Shown piece after piece: positions 44,489 through 53,065 of a stretch of 64,000 nucleotides of DNA (the first letter of the stretch is position 1; every line of letters starts with the position of its first letter). The notes beneath the pieces were generated by a model. It had not been told where the DNA came from, searched no databases, and was given only the letters and a program-made list of their open reading frames with translations. Made by a program: the position numbers and the translations under genes. This DNA is from Flavobacterium jejuense (GTDB lineage: Bacteria > Bacteroidota > Bacteroidia > Flavobacteriales > Flavobacteriaceae). The stretch is from contig NZ_VEVQ02000011.1 of NCBI RefSeq assembly GCF_006491595.2, positions 79,894-143,893 on the forward strand, given 5' to 3'.

Positions 44489-44770
44489 ATGATTTTAGAA
44501 ATAGTATCACCTGAAGCTACATTATTTAAAGGAGAAGTTACATCAGTAGCAGTTCCAGGAGTAAATGGTGAGTTCCAAATGTTAAATAATCACGCACCTA
44601 TTGTGTCGTTATTAGTTAAAGGGAATATTAAAATAAATGCTCAAAACTTGAAAATTCAAAAAGAATTTCTTTCTAAATTCAATAAAGTAAATGAGCAAAC
44701 ATTTTGGTTACCAATACAATCTGGAACAATCGAAATGAAAGATAATAAAGTTATTGTTTTAGCTGACTAA
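44489..44770 (+). CDS. atpC: ATP synthase F1 subunit epsilon (short form)
   Basis: Epsilon subunit of the F1 central stalk. 93 residues, compared with about 130-140 in E. coli. The N-terminal beta-sandwich is present (MILEIVSPEATLFKGEV, VAVPGVNGEFQMLNNHAP, GTIEMKDNKVIVLAD), but the C-terminal helical hairpin that inhibits ATP hydrolysis is missing. The short form is usual in flavobacteria. The strand between GNIKINAQ and FNKVNEQ is divergent. Paired with atpD and followed by a terminator. Confidence 0.95.
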   Translation: MILEIVSPEATLFKGEVTSVAVPGVNGEFQMLNNHAPIVSLLVKGNIKINAQNLKIQKEFLSKFNKVNEQTFWLPIQSGTIEMKDNKVIVLAD

Positions 44771-44790
44771 AATAATGATAAAAGATAACT

Positions 44791-44826
44791 ATAAGCCTTA
44801 CAATTTGTAAGGCTTATTTTTTTTTA
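44791..44826 (+). terminator. Terminator of atpD-atpC
   Basis: A 12-bp stem (44791-44802 with 44806-44817), ATAAGCCTTACA/TGTAAGGCTTAT, followed by a T run. It lies 20 bases after the atpC stop. Confidence 0.85.
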
Positions 44827-44861
44827 TAATATTTGCCTTTTTACAAATAGACATACAGAGA

Positions 44862-47800
44862 ATGAAAAAACTACTATTATTAACCATGTTTTTTTATTAT
44901 TGTTTTTCTTTTTCCCAAAATAATTGGCAAGAATGGATGCATAATAAGAATGTTAGCTTTCATGTAATTCAAAATGATTTTGATTTATACTATAATCAAA
45001 ACATAAGAGATTCAAAAAAGATTCCTAAAGGGAAAGGAATTAAACAATTTAAAAGATGGGAGTATTATTGGGAAAAAAGAGTTGATGAAAATGGCAATTT
45101 TCCTAGAGAGGGTAGTGTTTTAGAAGAAATTCAAAAATATAGAAATTCAAGATCTAATTTTACTAATAGATATGTTGCAGGATCAGGGAATTGGTCAATT
45201 ACAGGCCCTGTTGCTTCACCAAGCAATGGTACTGGTCAGTTAAATGGAAATGGAAGGGTGAGTAGTATTGCTTTTCATCCAAGTGATCCAAATACAATAT
45301 ATGTAGGAGCTCCCTCGGGTGGATTTTGGAAATCAACAGATAATGGTACAACTTGGACTGAATTCTCAAATGGATTAACTCGTTTAGGTGTCTCATCAAT
45401 AGTAATTAATCCATCAAACCCTGATATTATTTATATAGGAACAGGAGATAGAGATAGTGGTGATGCTCCAGGATATGGTGTTTGGATTAGTACTGATGGA
45501 GGTGTTACTTGGAATCCTCGTAATTCGGGTATGGGAAATAGAACTATTAATGAACTATTGATGGATCCTTCTAATCCTAATATTATGTTAGCAGCGAGTT
45601 CAAATCAGGTAATTTACAGGACAGTTAATGGAGGTGTAAGTTGGACTGCTTCCGCATCGTTAGGGAATAATCCTAAGGATATAGCTTTCCATCCAACAAA
45701 TTCAAATATTGTATATGTTTCTGGAACTAGATTTCATAAATCTACAGATGGAGGAGTAACTTTTACTCAGATAACAAATGGTGTACCAACGGGTTCTCAA
45801 AGAATCGCTTTAGCTGTATCGGTAAATCAACCTAACTGGGTTTATTTATTAGCTGGTGGTGGGAATGGATTAATTGAAATTAGTCGATCAATTGATAGTG
45901 GTGATAATTTTGCAACAAGAACAACATCGCCTAATATTTTAGGATATGCAACAAATGGATTAGATACTGCTAGTCAGGCTTGGTATGATTTAGTTATTGC
46001 AGCTGACCCTGCTGATGCCAATATTATTTATACAGGTGGTGTAAATCTTTGGAAATCTACAGATGGAGGTGCAACAATGACATGCGCTTCTTACTGGGTA
46101 GGACCTAGTGGATCAATTGATGGTGTTCATGCAGATCAACATGCTTTGGAATTTTCTCCTCATACAAATGATTTGTATAATGGAAATGATGGAGGAATAT
46201 ACTTTACTACAGATAGTGGCTCTAATTGGAATGATATCAGTAGTGGTCTAGCAATAGCTCAAGTTTACAAAATAGGAGTTTCACAAACGGTTGGAAATAC
46301 AGTTATAAATGGGTATCAAGACAATGGAACCTCTGTCAATAGAACTGGTGTGTTTACTACTGAAATAGGTGGAGATGGTATGGAATGCATTATAGATCCT
46401 ACAGATGAGAGTTACATGTATGGGGCTTTGTATTATGGAGATATTAGAAGATCTACTAATGGAGGAGCTACTTTTTCAACAATTGCGGATAATGGTACAA
46501 ATGGAATTACAGAAACAGGAGGTTGGGTTACACCATATAAACTGGATCCTAATAATTCTTCAAGAATGTTTGTAGGGTATGATAATATTTGGAGATCAAA
46601 TGATGTTAAAACACCTGCTTCAAATGCTATAACTTGGGATCAAATATCTAGCTTTGGTGGCACATCAAATATAGTAGATTTAGCAATAGCACCTTCTAAT
46701 AGTAGTGTAATGTATGTTTCTAGAAATGCTTCAGATAGGTTTTATTCAACAACTAATGCTTTAGCTGGCTCTCCTTCATGGACAAACTTAACAGCTAATT
46801 TACCAGTAAGCTCTACTCCTAAAGATATTGAAATTGATCCAGTAGACTCTAATCATTTATTTATAGCATTAGGGAATGATATCTATGAGTCTATAGATGC
46901 AGGTATGAATTGGACAAATATTTCAGGAACTTTACCTAATATTTCTTTAAATACTATAGTAATTGATCCGTCAAGTACTGTGGAAGCTATGTATGTAGGA
47001 ATGGATGTAGGTGTTTATTATAAAGATTCCAATTTATCAGATTGGGTATCCTATTCAGACGGTTTAGCTAATTTAGAGATTACGGAATTAGAAATTTATA
47101 ATAATACAGCAGAATGCAAAAGTAGTTTGTTTGCAGCTACTTATGGTCAAGGTTTGTGGGTTAGTGATTTGAAAGATCCTGGGAATGTAGCTCCAACAGC
47201 TTGTTTTGAAGCAAATACAACTAATGGTTGTACAGGAACAGATTTTATTTTAACTGATAATTCTGATTTTTTACCCACTTCATGGACTTGGGCAATATCA
47301 CCTGCAACTGTTACATATGTAAATGGAACATCAGCAACTTCACAAAACCCAGAAGTTAGATTTACAAATGCTGGATTTTATACTGTTGAATTAACTGCTA
47401 CAAATTCGAATGGATCTAATACTAATACAAAGATTTCCTACATAGAAGTTACTGCTGGAACTGTAGCAATTGCTTTTAATGAAGATTTTGAAGGAGAAAC
47501 TTTGTGTCCTACAACTAGTGATTGTGGAACAACAATATGTGGGTTATCAGGATTTTGGACTAATTTAGTAAATGGGACAGATGATAATATAGACTGGAGA
47601 GTAGACGAAGGAGGAACTCCATCTACTGGTACAGGACCAAGTATAGATTTTAATCCTGGAACAGCTACTGGAAATTACGTTTATCTAGAAGCATCTTCTT
47701 GTAGTACTCAGACTGGTATTTTGGAAAGTCAATGTATGATCATCGATCAAGGTTATGATTTTAAATTTGCTTATCATATGTATGGAACTAATGTAGGTAG

Positions 47801-49691
47801 TTTACATCTTGATATCTTTGAAGATGGTTTATGGCAAGAGGATATAGTTACAGCTTTTTCAGGTGATTTGGGTAATATTTGGAATATTGCGAGTGTAGAT
47901 TTAGTACCTTATATTGGGAAGACAATAAAAATAAGATTAAGAGGAATTACAGGAAATGGTTTCGCTTCTGATATAGCCATAGATGATATTCAGTTAACAC
48001 CTAAATGCTCAAACACGACAACATGGAATGGTTTGGTTTGGTCAGATGGAACACCAACTATTACAACACCAGTAGTTATTAATGGAGATTATAATACAAA
48101 TTTAAATTCTAGTTTTTCATGTTGTAATTTATTAGTTAATTCAGGTTTTGTATTAAATATTGATGATTCAGACTATATAGTAGTTAATAATGAGGTTGTT
48201 AACAATGGAACCTTAAATGTTAAAAATAATGGTTCTCTAATACAAATTAATGATATAGACGCAAATGTTGGGTCTATTTCTTACGAAAGAGTTGCAAATA
48301 TACGCTTACAAGATTATGTCTTTTGGTCATCACCAATTAAGAATTTTAATGTAGATGCTATTTCTCCTTTAACACCTGCTGGGAAAATATTTAAATGGGA
48401 TCCTGTTTTTGCTAATCCAAATGGAGCTCAAGGATATTGGATAAATACTCCATCAGAAATTATGACTCCTGGATTAGGTTATATTGTAAGAGGACCAAGT
48501 ACTTTTACAAATACTGCTCAAGATTTTACAGTAGTATTCGAGAACGGAGCACCTAATAACGGAATTATTTCAATTCCAATCTCAAGAGGAAATTATACAG
48601 GAACTGATTATACAGGGGCAAACACGGTTACCATTACTAGATTTGATGATAATTGGAACTTAATTGGAAATCCATATCCTTCTTCAATAAATGCTCTGGA
48701 TTTTTTAAACTTAAATAGTACAAAAATTGAAGGTGCAGTTAGAATTTGGACTCACGGAACATTGCCAACTGGAGCTAATTCAAATCCATTTTATGGGAAT
48801 TATGCTTCTAATTATTCCGTTACAGATTTTATTGTTTATAATGGAACAGGTACAGTAAGCGGTCCATCTGGCTTTAATGGATATATAGCAGGTGGTCAAG
48901 GTTTCATGGTTCTTATGAATGATGGGGCAACAACTACAGACAATATTGAATTTAATAACTCATTAAGAAGTGAAACTTATTTAAATAGTCAGTTTTATAG
49001 AGCGAATACTAGTTCAGATGAAAAAAGTAGAATATGGTTAGATTTATCAAATGATGCTGCTATTTCAGACCGAACCTTAATAGGCTATGTGGAAGGAGCT
49101 ACTAATTCAAAAGATAGGCTATATGATGCTTTTACCAAAGTAGATTTTAATCAACAAAGGATATATTCGTTTATTGGTAATGATAAAATGTTAATTCAAG
49201 GATTCGGATTACCATTTTCAGAAGAAGACATTATTCCTTTAGGGATAAATATCCCAATAGCTGGCAATTATAGTATTTCAATTCATGCTGTTGATGGTCT
49301 TTTTAGTGACAAACAAGTTTTTGTAGAAGATTTACAGTTGCATACAATTACAGATATTTCTAACCAACCGTACACTTTTTATTCAGAAGTAAATCAAATT
49401 AATGATAGATTTTTATTAAAATTTACAAATTCAATACTCTCTAATACAAATTTTGATATAAGTTCTAATGCCATAATAGTCAGTGGAATAGATCAATTAG
49501 ATATTGAATCAAAGAATGAAAAAATAAAAGATATTGTAATTTATGACGTTTTAGGAAGAGAACTTACAGAGAAAAGAAATGTTAATTCGCAAAAATGTGA
49601 AGTAAATACTTTAGTTAAGTCAAATACTACTTTATTTATTAGAATTACTCTTGAAAACAATCAAGTCATTTATAAAAAATATTTATTTTAA
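44862..49691 (+). CDS. Giant secreted BNR-propeller protein with PKD and MAM-like domains and T9SS tail
   Basis: 1609 residues. Signal peptide ending FSQN. Residues about 105-775 contain many BNR/sortilin-like repeats (GGFWKSTDNGTTW, GVWISTDGGVTW, IYFTTDSGSNW), likely two beta-propellers. A PKD domain follows (about 785-865: TWAISPAT, FTNAGFYTVELTATN), then a MAM-like jelly roll (about 870-1045, opening FNEDFEGETLCP). A beta-rich region leads to a T9SS type A sorting domain (about 1535-1609: IVIYDVLGRELTEK). It lacks sialidase catalytic residues as far as can be judged; an adhesin or glycan-binding role is inferred. Monocistronic. Confidence 0.88.
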   Translation: MKKLLLLTMFFYYCFSFSQNNWQEWMHNKNVSFHVIQNDFDLYYNQNIRDSKKIPKGKGIKQFKRWEYYWEKRVDENGNFPREGSVLEEIQKYRNSRSNFTNRYVAGSGNWSITGPVASPSNGTGQLNGNGRVSSIAFHPSDPNTIYVGAPSGGFWKSTDNGTTWTEFSNGLTRLGVSSIVINPSNPDIIYIGTGDRDSGDAPGYGVWISTDGGVTWNPRNSGMGNRTINELLMDPSNPNIMLAASSNQVIYRTVNGGVSWTASASLGNNPKDIAFHPTNSNIVYVSGTRFHKSTDGGVTFTQITNGVPTGSQRIALAVSVNQPNWVYLLAGGGNGLIEISRSIDSGDNFATRTTSPNILGYATNGLDTASQAWYDLVIAADPADANIIYTGGVNLWKSTDGGATMTCASYWVGPSGSIDGVHADQHALEFSPHTNDLYNGNDGGIYFTTDSGSNWNDISSGLAIAQVYKIGVSQTVGNTVINGYQDNGTSVNRTGVFTTEIGGDGMECIIDPTDESYMYGALYYGDIRRSTNGGATFSTIADNGTNGITETGGWVTPYKLDPNNSSRMFVGYDNIWRSNDVKTPASNAITWDQISSFGGTSNIVDLAIAPSNSSVMYVSRNASDRFYSTTNALAGSPSWTNLTANLPVSSTPKDIEIDPVDSNHLFIALGNDIYESIDAGMNWTNISGTLPNISLNTIVIDPSSTVEAMYVGMDVGVYYKDSNLSDWVSYSDGLANLEITELEIYNNTAECKSSLFAATYGQGLWVSDLKDPGNVAPTACFEANTTNGCTGTDFILTDNSDFLPTSWTWAISPATVTYVNGTSATSQNPEVRFTNAGFYTVELTATNSNGSNTNTKISYIEVTAGTVAIAFNEDFEGETLCPTTSDCGTTICGLSGFWTNLVNGTDDNIDWRVDEGGTPSTGTGPSIDFNPGTATGNYVYLEASSCSTQTGILESQCMIIDQGYDFKFAYHMYGTNVGSLHLDIFEDGLWQEDIVTAFSGDLGNIWNIASVDLVPYIGKTIKIRLRGITGNGFASDIAIDDIQLTPKCSNTTTWNGLVWSDGTPTITTPVVINGDYNTNLNSSFSCCNLLVNSGFVLNIDDSDYIVVNNEVVNNGTLNVKNNGSLIQINDIDANVGSISYERVANIRLQDYVFWSSPIKNFNVDAISPLTPAGKIFKWDPVFANPNGAQGYWINTPSEIMTPGLGYIVRGPSTFTNTAQDFTVVFENGAPNNGIISIPISRGNYTGTDYTGANTVTITRFDDNWNLIGNPYPSSINALDFLNLNSTKIEGAVRIWTHGTLPTGANSNPFYGNYASNYSVTDFIVYNGTGTVSGPSGFNGYIAGGQGFMVLMNDGATTTDNIEFNNSLRSETYLNSQFYRANTSSDEKSRIWLDLSNDAAISDRTLIGYVEGATNSKDRLYDAFTKVDFNQQRIYSFIGNDKMLIQGFGLPFSEEDIIPLGINIPIAGNYSISIHAVDGLFSDKQVFVEDLQLHTITDISNQPYTFYSEVNQINDRFLLKFTNSILSNTNFDISSNAIIVSGIDQLDIESKNEKIKDIVIYDVLGRELTEKRNVNSQKCEVNTLVKSNTTLFIRITLENNQVIYKKYLF

Positions 49692-49709
49692 ATTTTTGAA
49701 AATTATATA

Positions 49710-49746
49710 AATAAGAAAGTCTTGCAATTTGTAAGACTTTCTTATT
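49710..49746. terminator. Terminator of the giant BNR gene, containing the bioF promoter
   Basis: An 18-bp stem with one G-U pair (49710-49727 with 49729-49746); tail of T. The -33 and -7 boxes of the bioF promoter fall within this hairpin. Confidence 0.8.
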
Positions 49747-49750
49747 TTTG
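49722..49750 (+). promoter_or_regulatory. Promoter of bioF, probably leaderless
   Basis: TTG (49722-49724), an 18-base spacer, TATTTTTG (49743-49750): exact consensus. The bioF ATG begins at 49755, 5 bases after the -7 box, about where transcription should start, so the message probably has no 5' leader. Confidence 0.7.
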
Positions 49751-49754
49751 AGTT

Positions 49755-50888
49755 ATGAAATTCCCAAAATCATTACAAGAAAAATTAAATACTCGTAAAG
49801 AAGATAATGCTTTACGAATATTAAAAAAACAGCACAGTTTAATAGATTTTGCTTCCAATGATTATTTAGGTTTTTCAAGAAATGAGATTATTTTTAAAAG
49901 CGTTCACCAATTTTTAGTTGATCGAAAACTATTTCAAAACGGTGCTACTGGTTCTCGATTGCTTTCAGGAAATCATGAGCTATATTTTGAAACCGAAACG
50001 TATATTTCACAATTTCATCAATCGGAAAGTGCATTGATTTTTAATTCTGGTTATGATGCCAATGTAGGTTTTTTTAGTTCGGTTCCCCAACGGAATGATG
50101 TTATTTTGTATGACGAATTGAGTCATGCTTCAATTCGTGATGGTATCCAAATGAGTCTGGCTAAAGCTTATAAATTCAAACACAATGATTTAGAAGATTT
50201 AGAGAAAGTAGTGCAACGCATTCAAACTGATTTTACTCAAATTTACATTGTTACTGAATCTGTCTTTTCAATGGATGGAGATTCACCAGATTTAGAAAAA
50301 TTGGTGCAACTTTCAGAAAATTATAAGGCGTATTTGGTTATTGATGAAGCTCATGCTTTAGGAGTTTTTGGAACTAATGGAGAAGGAGTTGTTCAAAGTT
50401 TACAATTACATGATAAAATTTTTGCAAGAATCATGACTTTTGGGAAAGGATTAGGGTGTCATGGAGCTGCTATTTTGGGAAGTGAAGATTTGAAATCCTA
50501 TTTGGTGAATTTTTCTAGAAGTTTAATTTATACAACAGCACTCTCACCTCATTCGGTTGCAACTATTTTAGTAGCTTATCAAGAATTGGCTAAAAGCCAA
50601 AATTTAATTCAAAAACTAAAAGACAATTCCAATTTTTTCAATGACTTAACTGCCAATTTGGAGCTTTCATTATTTAATTCCTCTGCTATAAAATCAATTG
50701 TTATTTCAGGAAATGAAAAAGTAAAACAAGTTTCTTCTCTTCTTTACGAAAAAGGATTTGATGTAAAACCCATTCTTTCTCCAACGGTTTTAGTGGGTCA
50801 AGAACGTCTTCGTTTTTGTTTGCATTCATACAATTCTAAAGACGAAATCAAAAAGAGCTTAGAACTTTTAGGAGACATTCTCAAATAA
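49755..50888 (+). CDS. bioF: 8-amino-7-oxononanoate synthase
   Basis: Biotin synthesis: condenses pimeloyl-ACP/CoA with alanine to give KAPA. PLP enzyme of the alpha-oxoamine synthase family, 377 residues. Visible: SNDYLGFSRN, ATGSRLLSGNHELYFETE (key: GSRLLSGNH), VIDEAHALGVFG and PLP-binding Lys231 in TFGKGLGCHGAA. First gene of the bioF-bioD-bioA-KAS cluster, from a promoter inside the preceding terminator. Other oxoamine synthases are possible relatives, but the context supports BioF. Confidence 0.94.
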   Translation: MKFPKSLQEKLNTRKEDNALRILKKQHSLIDFASNDYLGFSRNEIIFKSVHQFLVDRKLFQNGATGSRLLSGNHELYFETETYISQFHQSESALIFNSGYDANVGFFSSVPQRNDVILYDELSHASIRDGIQMSLAKAYKFKHNDLEDLEKVVQRIQTDFTQIYIVTESVFSMDGDSPDLEKLVQLSENYKAYLVIDEAHALGVFGTNGEGVVQSLQLHDKIFARIMTFGKGLGCHGAAILGSEDLKSYLVNFSRSLIYTTALSPHSVATILVAYQELAKSQNLIQKLKDNSNFFNDLTANLELSLFNSSAIKSIVISGNEKVKQVSSLLYEKGFDVKPILSPTVLVGQERLRFCLHSYNSKDEIKKSLELLGDILK

Positions 50889-50953
50889 ACTTCATAAAAC
50901 CTTAATGCTCTTTGCCGATTCTTTGCGACCTTTGTATTTAAAACGAAAAGAGT

Positions 50954-51574
50954 ATGAAACTATTTATAACCGGAATAGGAACTGATGTTGGTAAAACCAT
51001 TGCATCAGCTATTATTACAGAAGCTTTAGAAGCAGATTATTGGAAACCCATTCAAGCAGGAGATTTACAAAACTCGGATACACATAAAGTTCAAAAATAC
51101 ATTTCAAACACTAAAACTATTTTTCATGAAAATAGTTATGCTTTAAACACACCTGCGAGTCCTCATTTGGCTGCGGAATTAGATAATCTAACAATTGATT
51201 TAAAAAAAATAAAAGAACCAAAAACTAAAAACCACTTAGTAATTGAAGGAGCTGGAGGTTTATTGGTTCCCTTAAATGAAAAAGATACCATTATCGATTT
51301 AATCCAACCCGATTATAAAGTTATTGTAATTTCAAGACACTATTTAGGAAGTATCAACCATACTTTACTAACAATTGAAGCCTTGCAAAACAAGAAAATT
51401 ACTATTGCGGGTATTATTTTCAATGGAGACGAAAACAAAGCTACAGAAGAAATCATTCTTTCCAAAACAGGTTTGTTATTTTTAGGAAGAATAGAAAACG
51501 AACCTTATTTCGATAAAAATGTAATTTGTTATTATGCTGATCGATTCAGAGAAAATCTTTTAAAAATTAAATAA
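50954..51574 (+). CDS. bioD: Dethiobiotin synthetase
   Basis: Third biotin step: closes the ureido ring of DAPA with CO2 and ATP. 206 residues. P-loop GIGTDVGKTIASA; substrate residues near YWKPIQAGD; EGAGGLLVPLNE. Gene order bioF-bioD-bioA with gaps of 65 and 90 bases. Confidence 0.96.
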   Translation: MKLFITGIGTDVGKTIASAIITEALEADYWKPIQAGDLQNSDTHKVQKYISNTKTIFHENSYALNTPASPHLAAELDNLTIDLKKIKEPKTKNHLVIEGAGGLLVPLNEKDTIIDLIQPDYKVIVISRHYLGSINHTLLTIEALQNKKITIAGIIFNGDENKATEEIILSKTGLLFLGRIENEPYFDKNVICYYADRFRENLLKIK

Positions 51575-51610
51575 AAGAAGAAAGAGTAAAGGGAAAATAA
51601 AATAGACCTT

Positions 51611-51618
51611 TATCTTTG
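51611..51618 (+). promoter_or_regulatory. -7 element ahead of bioA
   Basis: TATCTTTG, an exact TAnnTTTG, 46 bases before the bioA ATG; no TTG box at the right distance. It would allow bioA to be transcribed apart from bioF-bioD. Confidence 0.5.
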
Positions 51619-51664
51619 TATTTCACACAATTTTAACTGCTGATTTCTAAATTCTAACTTCAAA

Positions 51665-52936
51665 ATGACACTTTCAGAAAAAGACACACTATACAATTGG
51701 CATCCTTATACACAACATAAAACGGCTTTCCCTCATCCAGTAATCATAAAAGGTCAAGGAGCTTTGCTTTGGGACGAACACGGTAAAGAGTATGTAGACG
51801 CTATTGCGAGTTGGTGGGTAAATCCTTTTGGACACTCAAACACCTTTATAGCAAAGGCTATTTATGCTCAACTGACACAATTGGAGCATGTACTCTTTGG
51901 AGGTTTTACGCATGAACCAGTAATTCAATTATCAGAGAAATTAAGCCAAATTCTGCCATCAAGTCAAAAAAAGTTTTTTTATTCTGATAATGGTTCAACA
52001 GCTGTTGAAGTAGCTCTAAAATGTGCCTTACAATATTTCTATAACAAAGGAGAAAAACGAACCAAAATTATTGCTTTTGAAAATGCCTTCCATGGAGATA
52101 CTTTCGGTGCTATGGCTGCTAGTGGGATTTCTTTTTTTACCGATGCATTTCAAGGTTCTTTATTAGAAGTCGTTCGTATTCCTGTTCCAACTGTTGGGAA
52201 CGAAGAAAAAGCAATCAAGGCATTAGAAGATTTGGTTAAAACCGAAGAATATGTAGCTTTTATATTTGAACCTTTAGTGCAAGGAGCAGCAGGAATGGTC
52301 ATGTATTCAGCAACTGTTTTAGATCAATTAATTGCCATTGCAAAAAAACACCAAGTATTTACTATTGCAGACGAAGTAATGACAGGTTTTGGTAAAACAG
52401 GAAAAAACTTTGCTTGTGATTACTTAGAACAACAACCCGATATGATGTGCTTGTCAAAAGCACTTACAGGAGGAACTATTCCTATGGCTATCACTAGTTT
52501 TACAAAAGAGATTTATGATGGTTTTTATGATGATGACACTAATAAAGCTTTGTTTCACGGACATACTTTTACAGCAAACCCAACAGGTTGTGCAGCAGCT
52601 TTAGCTGCAATCCAACTTTTGGAAACCGAAGAAATGCAAGAGAATATCAATCAAGTGCATCAACAACATCTTGCTTTTGCAGAACGTATTAAGACGCATC
52701 ATAAAGTGGCTTCTACAAGAGTTTTAGGAGTTATTTTTGCTTTAGAAATAAAATTGGAAGGCGAACACGATTATTATGGACCATTACGAAACAAATTATA
52801 TAGCTTTTTCATTGAAAATGGTGTAATCATGAGACCTGTTGGTAACATTATCTATATTTTGCCACCTTATATTATTACTGATGTGCAACTCGAAAAAATC
52901 TATACAACCATAGAAAAAGCATTAGCTAGTATTTAA
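51665..52936 (+). CDS. bioA: Adenosylmethionine-8-amino-7-oxononanoate aminotransferase
   Basis: Second biotin step: transaminates KAPA to DAPA with SAM as amino donor. 423 residues, class III PLP aminotransferase. Visible: WHPYTQHKTAFPHPVIIKG (key: WHPYTQ), DAIASWWVNPFGHSN, FHGDTFGAMAASG, IADEVMTGFGKTG and PLP Lys265 in CLSKALTGGTIPM. The WHPYTQ and SWW phrases are specific to BioA. A structured repeat begins 8 bases after its stop. Confidence 0.96.
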   Translation: MTLSEKDTLYNWHPYTQHKTAFPHPVIIKGQGALLWDEHGKEYVDAIASWWVNPFGHSNTFIAKAIYAQLTQLEHVLFGGFTHEPVIQLSEKLSQILPSSQKKFFYSDNGSTAVEVALKCALQYFYNKGEKRTKIIAFENAFHGDTFGAMAASGISFFTDAFQGSLLEVVRIPVPTVGNEEKAIKALEDLVKTEEYVAFIFEPLVQGAAGMVMYSATVLDQLIAIAKKHQVFTIADEVMTGFGKTGKNFACDYLEQQPDMMCLSKALTGGTIPMAITSFTKEIYDGFYDDDTNKALFHGHTFTANPTGCAAALAAIQLLETEEMQENINQVHQQHLAFAERIKTHHKVASTRVLGVIFALEIKLEGEHDYYGPLRNKLYSFFIENGVIMRPVGNIIYILPPYIITDVQLEKIYTTIEKALASI

Positions 52937-52944
52937 TTTTGTTG

Positions 52945-53045
52945 GGAGCGAATGTCTCGGTATATTTGTAGTCCATTTTCCTGCTGTTCACTTTATCTTT
53001 TAAAACCTTACAGGTTATAAAAGGATGCCGTTACCATCAGGGCTA
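52945..53045 (+). repeat. Dispersed structured repeat, copy 2
   Basis: Same left block (GGAGC ... TTTTCCTGCTGT ... CACT) and right block (GGATGCCGTT, CCATCAGGGCTA) as copy 1 at 17983-18090, with about 24 extra bases between GGAGCGA and the CCTGCTGT block. The central stem is 52995-53008 with 53012-53026, around TTTTAAAACCT, different in sequence from copy 1 but pairing in the same place. It lies between bioA and the ketoacyl synthase gene. Confidence 0.75.
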
Positions 53046-53065
53046 TTTGAAAAACCATATACCTT

